From Streptomyces tendae (GTDB taxonomy: Bacteria > Actinomycetota > Actinomycetes > Streptomycetales > Streptomycetaceae), in assembly GCF_008632955.1 (NCBI RefSeq), contig NZ_CP043959.1:1550001-1614000 (forward strand): DNA of 64,000 bases, given 5' to 3'. Shown here piece by piece: positions 44,974 to 54,646 of this stretch. The notes below the pieces were generated by a model. That model saw only the letters and a program-made list of their open reading frames with translations, was not told where the DNA came from and did no database searches. Positions within the stretch are counted from its first letter, which is position 1; each line of letters opens with the position of its first letter. The position numbers and the translations under genes are program-made.

Positions 44974-46533
44974 ATGCCCCCGACGCTCGCCTCGCTCGTC
45001 CACCACTCCGCGCTCAAGCTGACCGTGCGCGCGGGGGAGGACCGCCTCGACGCGCCCGTCCGGTGGGCGCACGCCAGTGAGCTCGCCGACCCCGTGCCGT
45101 ACATGGAGGGCGGCGAGCTGCTGCTGATCACCGCGCTGAAGCTCGACGCGGAGGACCGCGAGGCGATGCGCCGCTACGTGAAGCGGCTGGCCGGGGCGGG
45201 CGTGGTCGGACTCGGGTTCGCCGTCGGCGTCCACTACGACGACATTCCCGAGGCGCTGGTCGAGGCCGCCCGCGAGGAAGGGCTGCCGCTGCTCGAGGTG
45301 CCGCGCCGTACCCCGTTCCTCGCCATCAGCAAGGCCGTCTCCGCCGCGATCGCCGCCGACCAGTACCGCGCGGTCACCGCCGGTTTCGCCGCCCAGCGGG
45401 AACTGACCCGGCAGACCCTCACCGACGGGCCCGAAGGGCTGCTGGCCGCGCTCGCCGCCCAGGTCGACGGCTGGGCCGCGCTGTACGACGCCTCCGGTGC
45501 CGTCGTCGCCGCCGCCCCGGACTGGGCGGCCCGGCGTGCCGCCCGGCTGACCGCGGAGGTCACCCGGCTGCGCGAACGGCCCACGCCCGCCTCCTCGGTG
45601 GTGGCGGGACCCGAGGACGAGGACCGGGTCGAACTGCACTCCCTCGGCACCGGACGCCGCCCCCGCGCCGCGCTCGCCGTCGGGACCGCGGCCGCGCCGG
45701 GCACCGCCGACCGCTACGCCGTCCACTCCGCCGTCGCGCTGCTCACCCTCACCACCGAACGTTCCCGCTCGCTGCACGCGGCCGAACAGCGCATCGGCGC
45801 GGCCGTGCTGCGCATGCTGCTCGCCGGGGAGCCGGATCACGCCCGGACGGTCGCCGGTGACCTGTACGGCGGTCTGCTCGACGCGCCGTTCCGGATCATC
45901 GTGGCCCGGGGCGAGGCGAACGGCGACGCCCTTGGAGCCCTCGCCGAGTCCGCCGAGTCCGCCGCGGCGCGCTCCGGCGAGGCGGTCCTCGTGGTGCCGG
46001 ACGGAGAGCGGCTGGTCGTGCTGGCCGCCGACGGCGGCACCGTTGTCGGGGCCTGCTGCGACCACGCCGCCGCGCGGGAGGCCGCCCGCAAGACCGACGA
46101 CGACGAACTGGTCGTCGGCCTGTCCGCGCCGGCCGGGCCGATCGCCGCGTCCGCCGCCTACAAGCAGGCCGAACAGGCGCTGTCCGTGGCCCGGCGGCGG
46201 GGCAGGGTGCTGGTGGAGCACGAGCAGATGGCCGCCGGTTCCGTACTGCCGCTGCTCGCCGACGACGCGGTCAAGGCGTTCGCGGACGGGCTGCTGCGGG
46301 CGCTGCGCGACCACGACGCGACCGGCCGCGGCGACCTCGTCGCCTCCCTGCGCGCCTGGCTCTCCCGCCACGGCCAGTGGGACGCGGCGGCGGCCGACCT
46401 GGGCGTCCACCGCCACACCCTGCGCTACCGGATGCGCCGCGTCGAGGAGATCCTCGGCCGCTCCCTGGACGACCCGGACGTCCGCATGGAGCTGTGGCTG
46501 GCCTTGAAGGCGACGGCCACCGACCCCGCCTGA
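44974..46533 (+). CDS. PucR-family transcriptional regulator
   Basis: A 519-residue regulator. The N-terminal PucR domain (~1-125; PTLASLVHHSALKLTVRAGE, ADPVPYMEGGELLLITAL) is followed by a GGDEF-like CdaR middle region (~260-440). The C-terminal PucR-type helix-turn-helix (~455-515) reads DLGVHRHTLRYRMRRVEEIL. The ATG at 44974 is preferred over an open upstream extension without conserved sequence. PucR proteins often activate purine, GABA or amine catabolism. Its place between gabT and the semialdehyde dehydrogenase suggests it controls GABA use. Confidence 0.85.
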   Translation: MPPTLASLVHHSALKLTVRAGEDRLDAPVRWAHASELADPVPYMEGGELLLITALKLDAEDREAMRRYVKRLAGAGVVGLGFAVGVHYDDIPEALVEAAREEGLPLLEVPRRTPFLAISKAVSAAIAADQYRAVTAGFAAQRELTRQTLTDGPEGLLAALAAQVDGWAALYDASGAVVAAAPDWAARRAARLTAEVTRLRERPTPASSVVAGPEDEDRVELHSLGTGRRPRAALAVGTAAAPGTADRYAVHSAVALLTLTTERSRSLHAAEQRIGAAVLRMLLAGEPDHARTVAGDLYGGLLDAPFRIIVARGEANGDALGALAESAESAAARSGEAVLVVPDGERLVVLAADGGTVVGACCDHAAAREAARKTDDDELVVGLSAPAGPIAASAAYKQAEQALSVARRRGRVLVEHEQMAAGSVLPLLADDAVKAFADGLLRALRDHDATGRGDLVASLRAWLSRHGQWDAAAADLGVHRHTLRYRMRRVEEILGRSLDDPDVRMELWLALKATATDPA

Positions 46534-46640
46534 GCCGGGGGCCGTCCGGCGGATCCCGCCGGGAACGCGGTGCCCGTGCCTCACACACCGGTCCCGGGCG
46601 CCGTCGGCCACGGTGCGGGCGGGTCTGCGGCGCCTGGGCG

Positions 46641-46692
46641 GGTACGGGGCGGTGGGGGCTGAGCGCGCGGTTCACCGCGCCCCTCGGGGCCG
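46641..46692. repeat. Dispersed Streptomyces intergenic repeat
   Basis: GGTACGGGGCGGTGGGGGCT, then GAGCGCGCGGTTCACCGCGC and CCCTCGGGGC, match a GC-rich dispersed repeat I recognise from many Streptomyces intergenic regions. The GCGCGGT/ACCGCGC and CCC/GGG palindromes are included. The surrounding gap 46534-46952 holds no convincing gene. A promoter for the next gene is expected in its last 100 bases, where TACCGT occurs. Confidence 0.5.
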
Positions 46693-46952
46693 GTACTCCC
46701 GGGGTGGTGCCGCGCACGGCCGCTTCCGCTCGTCCGGTGTCAGGCCGCGACCCGAGCCGCCACGGCGATGCCGCGGCCGAGCGCACCGCACCCCGCTCAT
46801 CCGCGCCCCCGGCGCAGCGGCCCTGTCGCCAAAGTGGCACGGACTCCCCGCGCACTACTCCGCCCCGGACAAACGTCGCACCGGCGTCCCGGACCTACCG
46901 TGGTGGCCAGCAACTCACGTACACCTCCTACGCGGAAGGGCCGGGACTCACG

Positions 46953-48398
46953 ATGACTTCCACCCACGCCTTCTGGCTCGCCGGCCGCCAGGCCACCGGC
47001 GAGACCGCCTTCGACGTCACCTCCCCCTGGGACGGCCGGGTCGTCGGCGCCGTGAGCGTGCCGACCGACGCCCAGGTCGAGGAGGCCGTCGCCGCCGCGT
47101 ACGCCGTGCGGGACGAGTTCGCCGCCACCCCCGCCCATGTCCGCGCCGCCGCCCTGGACCACGTCAGCCGGCGGCTGGCCGAGCGCACGGAAGAGATCGC
47201 CCGGGTCATCTCCGCCGAGAACGGCAAGCCGATGAAGTGGGCGCGCGGCGAGGTCGGCCGCGCCGTCTCCGTGTTCCGCTTCGCCTCCGAGGAGGCCCGC
47301 CGCTTCAACGGCGGCGAGGCGCAGCGCCTCGACACCGACGCGGGCGGCCAGGGCCGGCTCGCCTTCACCCGCCGCTTCCCCAAGGGCGTCGTGCTCGGTA
47401 TCGCGCCGTTCAACTTCCCGCTGAACCTGTGCGCCCACAAGGTGGCCCCGGCGATCGCCGCCGGCGCGCCCATCGTCCTGAAGCCGGCGCCGGCCACCCC
47501 GCTGTCGGCGCTGGTCCTCGGCGAGCTGCTGGCCGAGACCGAGCTGCCCGCCGGTTCCTGGAGCATCCTTCCGGTCCCCAACGACCGCATGCCCGCACTG
47601 GTCCAGGACGAGCGGCTGCCGGTGATCTCCTTCACCGGCTCCGAGAAGGTCGGCTACGCGATCATGGACTCGGTGCCGCGCAAGCACTGCACCCTGGAGC
47701 TCGGCGGCAACGGCGCGGCCGTCGTCCTCGCCGACTTCGCGAGCGACGAGGACCTCGATTGGGCCGCGTCGCGCATCGCCACCTTCTCCAACTACCAGGG
47801 CGGCCAGTCCTGCATCTCCGTGCAGCGCGTGATCGCGGACGCCTCGGTGTACGACCGGCTGCTGCCGCGCATCGTCGCCGCCGTGGAGGCGCAGGTCACC
47901 GGTGACCCGTCCGACGACGCGACGGACGTCGGCCCGCTGGTCAGCGAGGACGCCGCCCGGCGCGTCGAGGAGTGGGTGCAGGAGGCCGTCGAGGCCGGCG
48001 CCACCCTGGTCACCGGTGGCAAGCGCGACGGCGCCTCGTACGCGCCGACCGTGCTGACCGACGTGCCGGCCGACGTCACGATCTCCTGCGAGGAGGTCTT
48101 CGGGCCGGTGCTGACGGTGCGCAAGGTGCACGGCGAGGAGGAGGCGTTCGCCGCCGTCAACGACTCCAAGTACGGCCTCCAGGCGGGGGTGTTCACCCAC
48201 GACCTGCAGACCGCCTTCCGCGCCCACCGCGCCCTCGAGGTCGGCGGTGTGGTCGTCGGTGACGTGCCGTCCTACCGCGCCGACCAGATGCCGTACGGCG
48301 GCGTCAAGCAGTCCGGTGTGGGTCGCGAGGGCGTGCGGTTCGCGATGGAGGACTACACCTACGAGCGGGTCATGGTCCTCACCGGCCTCGCGCTCTGA
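46953..48398 (+). CDS. Aldehyde dehydrogenase, succinate-semialdehyde type
   Basis: A 481-residue NAD(P)-dependent aldehyde dehydrogenase. The active-site region differs from the other two in this window, with APFNFPLNLCAHK, SFTGSEKVGY, catalytic Glu in LELGGNGA and catalytic Cys in GGQSCISVQR. The PFNFPL signature is that of the glyceraldehyde-3-phosphate/succinate-semialdehyde/methylmalonate branch. With gabT and the PucR regulator close by, oxidation of succinate semialdehyde to succinate is the best guess. A long terminator follows 20 bases after the stop. Confidence 0.82.
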   Translation: MTSTHAFWLAGRQATGETAFDVTSPWDGRVVGAVSVPTDAQVEEAVAAAYAVRDEFAATPAHVRAAALDHVSRRLAERTEEIARVISAENGKPMKWARGEVGRAVSVFRFASEEARRFNGGEAQRLDTDAGGQGRLAFTRRFPKGVVLGIAPFNFPLNLCAHKVAPAIAAGAPIVLKPAPATPLSALVLGELLAETELPAGSWSILPVPNDRMPALVQDERLPVISFTGSEKVGYAIMDSVPRKHCTLELGGNGAAVVLADFASDEDLDWAASRIATFSNYQGGQSCISVQRVIADASVYDRLLPRIVAAVEAQVTGDPSDDATDVGPLVSEDAARRVEEWVQEAVEAGATLVTGGKRDGASYAPTVLTDVPADVTISCEEVFGPVLTVRKVHGEEEAFAAVNDSKYGLQAGVFTHDLQTAFRAHRALEVGGVVVGDVPSYRADQMPYGGVKQSGVGREGVRFAMEDYTYERVMVLTGLAL

Positions 48399-48418
48399 CG
48401 ACGGGAACCCTCGTGCGA

Positions 48419-48452
48419 GGGCCCGGCACCGACAGCGGTCGGCGCCGGGCCC
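48419..48452 (+). terminator. Terminator after the semialdehyde dehydrogenase
   Basis: Fifteen-base arms with one mismatch (48419-48433 and 48438-48452), a four-base loop and CTTCCCG following. Confidence 0.75.
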
Positions 48453-48476
48453 TTCCCGTGGCGGGACCGTGCCGCG

Positions 48477-48538
48477 CGTACCTGTGCCGTCCGCGCGTAC
48501 CTCGTACCTGTGCCGCCCGCACGGACGGCACAGGTACG
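48477..48538 (-). terminator. 17-bp inverted repeat at the end of the LacI gene
   Basis: CGTACCTGTGCCGTCCG (48477-48493) is perfectly inverted at 48522-48538. A third, direct and slightly altered copy (CGTACCTGTGCCGCCCG) occupies the loop. It lies directly after the minus-strand LacI stop, so it should act as its terminator. The triplicated unit allows two alternative stems. Confidence 0.7.
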
Positions 48539-48539
48539 G

Positions 48540-49550
48540 TCACCGCACCGGCGCCGGCCCCGAGCTCGCCCGTACCGTCAGCTCGGGCGCGAGCAGCACG
48601 ACCTCGTCGCGGCCCCGCCCGTCGAGCTTCGCGACCAGCTGCTCCACCGCGCGTCGGCCCATCTCCTGTGCGGGGAGGGCCACCGACGTCAGCCGGACCG
48701 AGGCCTGCACGGCGACCTGCTCCGGGCAGACCGCGACCACCGAGACGTCCTCGGGCACGGCCCGGCCCTGCTGCCGCAGCAGTGCGAGGAGCGGCTCGAC
48801 CGCCGCCTCGTTCTGCACCACGAAGCCCGTGGTGTCCGGACGCTCGTCGAGGATCCGGGCGACCGTCACGGCGGTCGCGTCGTACCCGCCCTCGCAAGGG
48901 CGGTGCAGCAGCCGCAGCCCGGTCTCCCGCGCGCGGGTGCGCAGCCCGTCCAGGGTGCGCTCGGCGAAGCCGGTGTGCCGCTCGTAGACCGCCGGGGCCT
49001 CACCGATGACGGCGACGTCCCGGTGCCCTCGCTCGGCGAGATGGTCCACGCACAGTGCGCCGGTCGCCTTGAAGTCGAGGTCCACGCAGGTCAGGCCGGT
49101 GGCGTCGGCGGGCAGTCCGATCAGCACGGCCGGCTGGGCGGAAGCGCGCAGCACGGGCAGCCGCTCGTCGTCGAGCTCGACGTCCATGAGGATCATGCCG
49201 TCGGCGAGACCGCTGCCGGCGACCCGGCGCACCGCGTCGGGGCCCTCCTCGCCGGTGAGCAGCAGCACGTCGTACCCGTGGGCGCGGGCCGTGGTGGCCA
49301 CCGCTATGGCGATCTCCATCATCACCGGCACGTACATGTCGGTCCGCAGCGGGACCATCAGGGCGATGACGTTGGACCTGCTGCTGGCCAGGGCGCGGGC
49401 GCCGGCGTTGGGGTGGTAGCCGAGCTCGCGGATGCTCCGCTCGACCCGCTGCCGGGTGGTAGCGGAGATGGACCGCTTGCCGCTGAGTACGTAGCTCACC
49501 GTGCTCGCCGAGACTCCGGCGTGCTGGGCGACCTCGGCGAGGGTGACCAT
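48540..49550 (-). CDS. LacI-family transcriptional regulator
   Basis: A 336-residue sugar-responsive repressor. The N-terminal helix-turn-helix and hinge (~1-55) begin MVTLAEVAQHAGVSASTVSY and contain VLSGKRSISATTRQRV. A periplasmic-binding-like effector domain follows (~60-330). GGAGAG lies before the ATG at 49550. A near-perfect palindrome GTGAAGCGCTTCGA lies 18 bases upstream of the start, and a perfect copy is 90 bp farther on, so it is probably autoregulated. No sugar-uptake or glycosidase gene is adjacent, and its normal target may have been lost. Confidence 0.88.
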   Translation of the reverse strand: MVTLAEVAQHAGVSASTVSYVLSGKRSISATTRQRVERSIRELGYHPNAGARALASSRSNVIALMVPLRTDMYVPVMMEIAIAVATTARAHGYDVLLLTGEEGPDAVRRVAGSGLADGMILMDVELDDERLPVLRASAQPAVLIGLPADATGLTCVDLDFKATGALCVDHLAERGHRDVAVIGEAPAVYERHTGFAERTLDGLRTRARETGLRLLHRPCEGGYDATAVTVARILDERPDTTGFVVQNEAAVEPLLALLRQQGRAVPEDVSVVAVCPEQVAVQASVRLTSVALPAQEMGRRAVEQLVAKLDGRGRDEVVLLAPELTVRASSGPAPVR

Positions 49551-49567
49551 CCGGCTCTCCCAGTGAT

Positions 49568-49581
49568 GTGAAGCGCTTCGA
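49568..49581 (-). promoter_or_regulatory. LacI-type operator, proximal
   Basis: GTGAAGCGCTTCGA matches the distal palindrome TCGAAGCGCTTCGA at 12 of 14 positions and sits just upstream of the repressor gene's start codon. Confidence 0.75.
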
Positions 49582-49657
49582 CAGTGCGCGGGAATGGTAA
49601 AAGTCCTTGTGAAGGCCAATCGACTCTAGCGTCAGCAAGCTCTTGCTGTCCAGAGAA

Positions 49658-49671
49658 TCGAAGCGCTTCGA
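49658..49671 (+). promoter_or_regulatory. LacI-type operator, distal
   Basis: TCGAAGCGCTTCGA is a perfect 14-bp palindrome with the CG centre typical of LacI/GalR sites. Centre-to-centre distance to the proximal site is 90 bp, suitable for a short repression loop. Confidence 0.78.
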
Positions 49672-49685
49672 CTGGAGAGTTCCCC

Positions 49686-49709
49686 ATGGTCACCGCCGGG
49701 CGCGGATAG
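49686..49709 (+). other. Seven-codon orphan ORF behind an operator and ribosome-binding site
   Basis: ATG GTC ACC GCC GGG CGC GGA TAG encodes MVTAGRG. GGAGAG (49674-49679) precedes it by six bases and the distal LacI operator ends at 49671. It looks like the preserved 5' end of a LacI-regulated gene whose body has been lost, or a mirror duplication of the repressor's own start, which also reads ATGGTCACC. No coding continues after the stop. Confidence 0.45.
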
Positions 49710-49821
49710 GCCGGACGGCGGCACGAAGGGTGGTGGGGTCGCTACGAATCGGGTACATACGATCGAGTAGCACCGGTCCGTACCGCAATGACTCCATCCT
49801 ATTCGCGGCGAGGTGAGCCTC

Positions 49822-51771
49822 ATGTCCGCAGTACCCGAGACGCCAGCGGCACCGTCCCGGCCGACCGTCACCGAGCGTGAGGCCCGTGAGGTCGCCGAGG
49901 CCGCACGGGAGCAGGACTGGCGCAAGCCCAGCTTCGCCAAGGAACTGTTCCTCGGCCGCTTCCGGCCGGACCTCATCCACCCCCACCCGCTCCCCGCCGA
50001 CCAGGACGTCCAGCGCGGCGAGGAGTTCCTCGCCAAGCTCCGCGACTTCTGCGAGACACAGATCGACGGCGCCGCGATCGAGCGCGAGGCGGTCATCCCC
50101 GACGAGGTGATCACCGGACTCAAGGAGCTCGGCGCCCTCGGCATGAAGATCGACACCAAGTACGGCGGCCTCGGCCTCACCCAGGTGTACTACAACAAGG
50201 CCCTGGCCCTGGTCGGCTCCGCCAGCCCCGCGATCGGCGCGCTGCTCTCCGCCCACCAGTCCATCGGCGTCCCACAGCCGCTGAAGATCTTCGGCACGCC
50301 GGAGCAGAAGGAGACGTTCCTGCCGCGCTGCGCGCGCACCGACATCTCCGCCTTCCTCCTCACCGAGCCCGACGTGGGCTCCGACCCGGCCCGGCTCGCC
50401 ACGACGGCGGTCCCCGACGGCGACGACTACGTGCTGGACGGCGTGAAGCTGTGGACCACCAACGGCGTGGTCGCCGACCTGCTGGTCGTCATGGCCCGCG
50501 TCCCCACGTCGGAGGGCCACCGGGGCGGCATCACCGCCTTCGTCGTGGAGGCGTCCTCCGAGGGCGTCACCGTGGAGAACCGCAACGCCTTCATGGGCCT
50601 GCGCGGCCTGGAGAACGGCGTCACCCGCTTCCATCAGGTGCGCGTCCCCGCGTCCCACCGCATCGGCGAGGAGGGGCAGGGCCTGAAGATCGCCCTGACC
50701 ACCCTCAACACCGGACGGCTGTCCCTGCCCGCGATGTGCGTCGGCGCCGGCAAGTGGTGCCTGAAGATCGCCCGCGAGTGGTCCGCCGTCCGCGCGCAGT
50801 GGGGCAAGCCGGTCGCGCTGCACGAGGCCGTCGGCTCCAAGATCGCGTTCATCGCGGCGACCACCTTCGCGCTGGAGGCCGTGGTCGACCTGTCCTCGCA
50901 GATGGCCGACGAGGACCGCAACGACATCCGCATCGAGGCCGCCCTCGCCAAGCTGTACGGCTCGGAGATGGCCTGGCTGATGGCCGACGAACTGGTACAG
51001 ATCCGCGGCGGACGCGGCTTCGAGACCGCCGACTCGCTGCGGGCCCGCGGGGAGCGGGCGGTCCCGGCCGAGCAGATGCTGCGCGACCTGCGCATCAACC
51101 GAATCTTCGAGGGCTCGACCGAGATCATGCACCTGCTGATCGCGCGCGAGGCCGTCGACGCCCACCTGTCGGTCGCCGGGGACCTCATCGACCCCGACAA
51201 GAGCCTCGGCGACAAGGCGAGGGCGGGCGCGAACGCGGGCGTCTTCTACGCCAAATGGCTGCCGAAACTGGTCGCGGGACCCGGCCGGCTCCCGGGCGCG
51301 TACGGCGACTTCAAGCACGGCATCGACCTCTCCCCGCACCTGCGCTACGTCGAGCGCAGCTCCCGCAAGCTCGCCCGCTCCACCTTCTACGCCATGTCCC
51401 GCTGGCAGGGCCGGATGGAGACCAAGCAGGGCTTCCTCGGCCGGATCGTCGACATCGGCGCCGAACTGTTCGCGATGAGCGCCGCGTGCGTCCGCGCGGA
51501 ACTGCTGCGCAGCCGGGGCGACCACGGCCGCGAGGCCTACCAGCTCGCCGACGCCTTCTGCCGCCAGGCACGGCTGCGCGTCGAGGAACTGTTCGGCCGG
51601 CTCTGGAGCAACACCGACGACCTCGACCGCAAGGTCGTCAAGAACGTCCTCGCGGGCAGTTACGCGTGGCTGGAGGACGGCGTCGTCGACCCCTCCGGCG
51701 ACGGACCGTGGATCGCGGACGCCACCCCCGGCCCGCCCACCCGGGACAACGTGCACCGGCCGATCCGCTGA
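49822..51771 (+). CDS. Acyl-CoA dehydrogenase
   Basis: A 649-residue FAD-dependent acyl-CoA dehydrogenase of the long (FadE/VLCAD-like) type. The N-terminal helical domain (~35-150) is followed by the middle beta-barrel (AFLLTEPDVGSDPARLATTA, KLWTTNGVVADLL). The C-terminal helical domain has the substrate-site region QIRGGRGFETADSLRARGE and RINRIFEGSTEIMHLLIAREA. A further ~170-residue extension follows. The ATG at 49822 has GAGG nine bases upstream. Beta-oxidation of fatty acids is the likely role. It probably contributes independently of the LacI gene it diverges from. Confidence 0.9.
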   Translation: MSAVPETPAAPSRPTVTEREAREVAEAAREQDWRKPSFAKELFLGRFRPDLIHPHPLPADQDVQRGEEFLAKLRDFCETQIDGAAIEREAVIPDEVITGLKELGALGMKIDTKYGGLGLTQVYYNKALALVGSASPAIGALLSAHQSIGVPQPLKIFGTPEQKETFLPRCARTDISAFLLTEPDVGSDPARLATTAVPDGDDYVLDGVKLWTTNGVVADLLVVMARVPTSEGHRGGITAFVVEASSEGVTVENRNAFMGLRGLENGVTRFHQVRVPASHRIGEEGQGLKIALTTLNTGRLSLPAMCVGAGKWCLKIAREWSAVRAQWGKPVALHEAVGSKIAFIAATTFALEAVVDLSSQMADEDRNDIRIEAALAKLYGSEMAWLMADELVQIRGGRGFETADSLRARGERAVPAEQMLRDLRINRIFEGSTEIMHLLIAREAVDAHLSVAGDLIDPDKSLGDKARAGANAGVFYAKWLPKLVAGPGRLPGAYGDFKHGIDLSPHLRYVERSSRKLARSTFYAMSRWQGRMETKQGFLGRIVDIGAELFAMSAACVRAELLRSRGDHGREAYQLADAFCRQARLRVEELFGRLWSNTDDLDRKVVKNVLAGSYAWLEDGVVDPSGDGPWIADATPGPPTRDNVHRPIR

Positions 51772-51896
51772 ACCGGCGCGGGACGGGGGCCGCAGGAGGG
51801 CGCGGTCCCCGCCCGCGCGCCGCGCACGGAGGGACACGCCCCCGGGGTACCGGGGCGGCGCCCCCGCGGCGGCCGGGACCGGACACAATGGGGGCC

Positions 51897-53159
51897 ATGA
51901 CCGACGCTCCAGCCCCCCTCGCCGACCCGCACCTGGTGTACGACCCCGTCGCGGGAGACGGCCCGAAGGACGTGGTGATCCTCGGCTCCACCGGGTCGAT
52001 CGGCACCCAGGCCATCGACCTCGTGCTGCGCAACCCCGACCGCTTCCGGGTCACCGCCCTGTCCGCGAACGGCGGCAGGATCGCCCTCCTCGCCGAGCAG
52101 GCGCACCGTCTGCGGGTCCGCACGGTCGCCGTAGCCCGCGAGGACGTCGTACCGGAGCTGCGCGAGGCGCTGGCGGCGCGGTACGGCGCGGGGGAGCCGC
52201 TGCCCGAGATCCTCGCCGGGCCGCGGGCGGCCACCGAGGTCGCCGCCTCCGCCTGCCACACCGTCCTGAACGGCATCACCGGCTCCATCGGACTCGCCCC
52301 GACCCTCGCCGCGCTGGAGGCGGGCCGCACCCTCGCGCTCGCCAACAAGGAGTCACTCATCGTCGGCGGCCCGCTGGTGAAGGCGCTGGCCAAGCCCGGC
52401 CAGATCATCCCGGTGGACTCCGAGCACGCCGCGCTGTTCCAGGCGCTGGCCGCCGGCACCCGCGCCGACGTCCGCAAGCTCGTCGTCACCGCCTCCGGCG
52501 GCCCGTTCCGCGGCCGCACCCGGCAGGAGCTGGCCGCGGTCACCGTCGAGGACGCCCTCGCCCACCCCACCTGGGCCATGGGCCCGGTCATCACGATCAA
52601 CTCCGCGACCCTCGTCAACAAGGGCCTGGAGGTCATCGAGGCGCACCTGCTCTACGACATTCCCTTCGACCGCATTGAGGTCGTCGTGCATCCCCAGTCG
52701 TATGTCCACTCGATGGTTGAGTTCACGGACGGATCGACACTGGCCCAGGCGACGCCCCCCGACATGAGGGGCCCCATCGCCATCGGCCTCGGCTGGCCCG
52801 AACGGGTCCCCGACGCCGCCCCGGTCTTCGACTGGAGCAAGGCGTCCACCTGGGAGTTCTTCCCTCTCGACAACGAGGCGTTCCCCTCGGTGAACCTCGC
52901 CCGGCACGTCGGCGAACTCGCGGGAACCGCCCCGGCGGTGTTCAATGCCGCGAACGAGGAGTGCGTCGAGGCCTTCCGCACCGGTGCGCTGCCGTACCTC
53001 GGCATCATCGACACGGTCACCCGGGTGGTCGAGGAACACGGAACGCCGGCGGCGGGAACTTCCCTGACCGTGCCGGACGTCCTCGAAGCGGAGACCTGGG
53101 CCCGCGCGCGGGCCCGCGAACTGACCGACCGGACGGCGAGCGCGGAGGCGCGTGCATGA
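51897..53159 (+). CDS. dxr: 1-deoxy-D-xylulose 5-phosphate reductoisomerase
   Basis: Second enzyme of the MEP isoprenoid pathway, converting DXP to MEP with NADPH. It is 420 residues including a ~25-residue N-terminal extension. The NADPH loop is [14 protein letters not shown], the NKESLI motif is present and the metal/substrate residues lie in [10 protein letters not shown] and TASGGPFRG. An ATG three codons earlier (51888) is an alternative start. The stop overlaps the rseP start (ATGA). ispG lies one gene farther on, so two MEP genes flank the protease. Confidence 0.95.
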   Translation: MTDAPAPLADPHLVYDPVAGDGPKDVVILGSTGSIGTQAIDLVLRNPDRFRVTALSANGGRIALLAEQAHRLRVRTVAVAREDVVPELREALAARYGAGEPLPEILAGPRAATEVAASACHTVLNGITGSIGLAPTLAALEAGRTLALANKESLIVGGPLVKALAKPGQIIPVDSEHAALFQALAAGTRADVRKLVVTASGGPFRGRTRQELAAVTVEDALAHPTWAMGPVITINSATLVNKGLEVIEAHLLYDIPFDRIEVVVHPQSYVHSMVEFTDGSTLAQATPPDMRGPIAIGLGWPERVPDAAPVFDWSKASTWEFFPLDNEAFPSVNLARHVGELAGTAPAVFNAANEECVEAFRTGALPYLGIIDTVTRVVEEHGTPAAGTSLTVPDVLEAETWARARARELTDRTASAEARA

Positions 53160-54460
53160 CGACCCTGATGTTCATCCTCGGCATAGTCGTCTTCGCGGCC
53201 GGCCTGCTGTTCTCCATCGCCTGGCACGAACTGGGGCATCTGTCCACGGCCAAGATGTTCGGCATCCGGGTGCCGCAGTACATGGTCGGCTTCGGCCCGA
53301 CGATCTGGTCACGGCGCAAGGGCGAGACCGAGTACGGCGTCAAGGCGATCCCGTTCGGCGGCTACATCCGGATGATCGGCATGTTCCCGCCCGGCCCCGA
53401 CGGCCGGCTGGAGGCCCGCTCCACGTCCCCGTGGCGCGGGATGATCGAGGACGCCCGCTCCGCGGCCTTCGAGGAACTGCGGCCCGGCGACGACAAGCGC
53501 CTGTTCTACACGCGCAAGCCGTGGAAACGGGTCGTCGTGATGTTCGCCGGCCCGTTCATGAACCTGATCCTCGCGGTCGTGCTGTTCCTCATTGTGCTGA
53601 TGGGCTTCGGCATCCAGCAGCAGACCACCACCGTCAGCTCGGTCTCCCAGTGCGTGATCTCGCAGAGCGAGAACCGCGACGACTGCAAGACGTCCGACCC
53701 CCGGTCCCCGGCCGCCGCGGCCGGCATGCGGGCCGAGGACAGGATCGTCGCCTTCGACGGGGTCAGGACCGACGACTGGGGCACCCTGTCCGACCTCATC
53801 CGCGACAGCGCCGGCAAGGACGTGGCGATCGTCGTCGACCGCGGCGGCAAGGAGGTGACGCTGCACGCCACCATCGCCACCAACATGGTCGCCAAGAAGG
53901 ACGGCAACGGCACCTACGTCGAGGGCGAGTACGTCAAGGCAGGCTTCCTCGGCTTCAGCGCCGCCACCGGAGTCGTCAAGCAGGACCTCGGCGACTCCGT
54001 GACCTGGATGACCGACCGGGTCGGGGACGCCATCGATTCCCTCGCCGCCCTGCCGTCCAAGATCCCCGCCCTGTGGGACGCCGCCTTCGGCGACGGCCCC
54101 AGAGAGCCGGACTCCCCGATGGGCGTCGTCGGCGCGGCCCGCGTCGGAGGGGAGATCGCCACCCTGGACATCCCGGCCACGCAACAGCTGGCCATGTTCG
54201 TGATGCTCCTCGCGGGCTTCAACCTCTCCCTGTTCCTGTTCAACATGCTGCCGCTGCTGCCGCTCGACGGCGGACACATCGCGGGCGCGCTGTGGGAGTC
54301 GCTGCGCCGCAACCTCGCCCGCGTGCTGCGCCGCCCCGACCCGGGCCCCTTCGACGTGGCGAAGCTGATGCCCGTCGCCTACGTGGTGGCCGGGATCTTC
54401 GTCTGCTTCACGATCCTCGTCCTGATCGCGGACGTGGTGAACCCGGTACGCATCTCCTGA
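53156..54460 (+). CDS. rseP: Site-2 intramembrane metalloprotease (RseP/Rip1-like)
   Basis: A 434-residue membrane-embedded zinc protease that cleaves anti-sigma factors or other membrane substrates. The HEXXH motif is HELGH at residues 24-28 in the first helix. A central PDZ-like domain lies at ~180-270 ([19 protein letters not shown]). The third zinc ligand is in the C-terminal [11 protein letters not shown]. Four membrane helices are visible. It is coupled to dxr by a four-base overlap, the standard dxr-rseP-ispG order of actinobacteria. Confidence 0.94.
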   Translation: MTTLMFILGIVVFAAGLLFSIAWHELGHLSTAKMFGIRVPQYMVGFGPTIWSRRKGETEYGVKAIPFGGYIRMIGMFPPGPDGRLEARSTSPWRGMIEDARSAAFEELRPGDDKRLFYTRKPWKRVVVMFAGPFMNLILAVVLFLIVLMGFGIQQQTTTVSSVSQCVISQSENRDDCKTSDPRSPAAAAGMRAEDRIVAFDGVRTDDWGTLSDLIRDSAGKDVAIVVDRGGKEVTLHATIATNMVAKKDGNGTYVEGEYVKAGFLGFSAATGVVKQDLGDSVTWMTDRVGDAIDSLAALPSKIPALWDAAFGDGPREPDSPMGVVGAARVGGEIATLDIPATQQLAMFVMLLAGFNLSLFLFNMLPLLPLDGGHIAGALWESLRRNLARVLRRPDPGPFDVAKLMPVAYVVAGIFVCFTILVLIADVVNPVRIS

Positions 54461-54490
54461 CCGGTCCGCCCCACGACACCCGCCGTTCAC

Positions 54491-54522
54491 GACGGCCCGG
54501 AACCATGAGGTTCCGGGCCGTC
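54491..54522 (+). terminator. Terminator between rseP and ispG
   Basis: Perfect 14-bp arms, GACGGCCCGGAACC (54491-54504) and GGTTCCGGGCCGTC (54509-54522), with an ATGA tetraloop and GCCCTTTG after it. Confidence 0.88.
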
Positions 54523-54646
54523 GCCCTTTGGGTGGGTTTACGGGCGCGATGTGCTTGAGCATTGGCCATTGCCGTAATCTCGGAGCCCGGAGCCCGCTGC
54601 TCACGGGGAGCCGGACCTTGATCCACGACTTGGGGTTGCACAGCAG

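Noticed and set aside
42508..46611. A 1367-codon open frame on the minus strand
   Set aside because: It lies opposite the coupling-like ATPase and PucR genes, whose motifs are unmistakable. Its own translation is Gly/Arg/His-rich with no domain. Long antisense frames are expected at this GC content.
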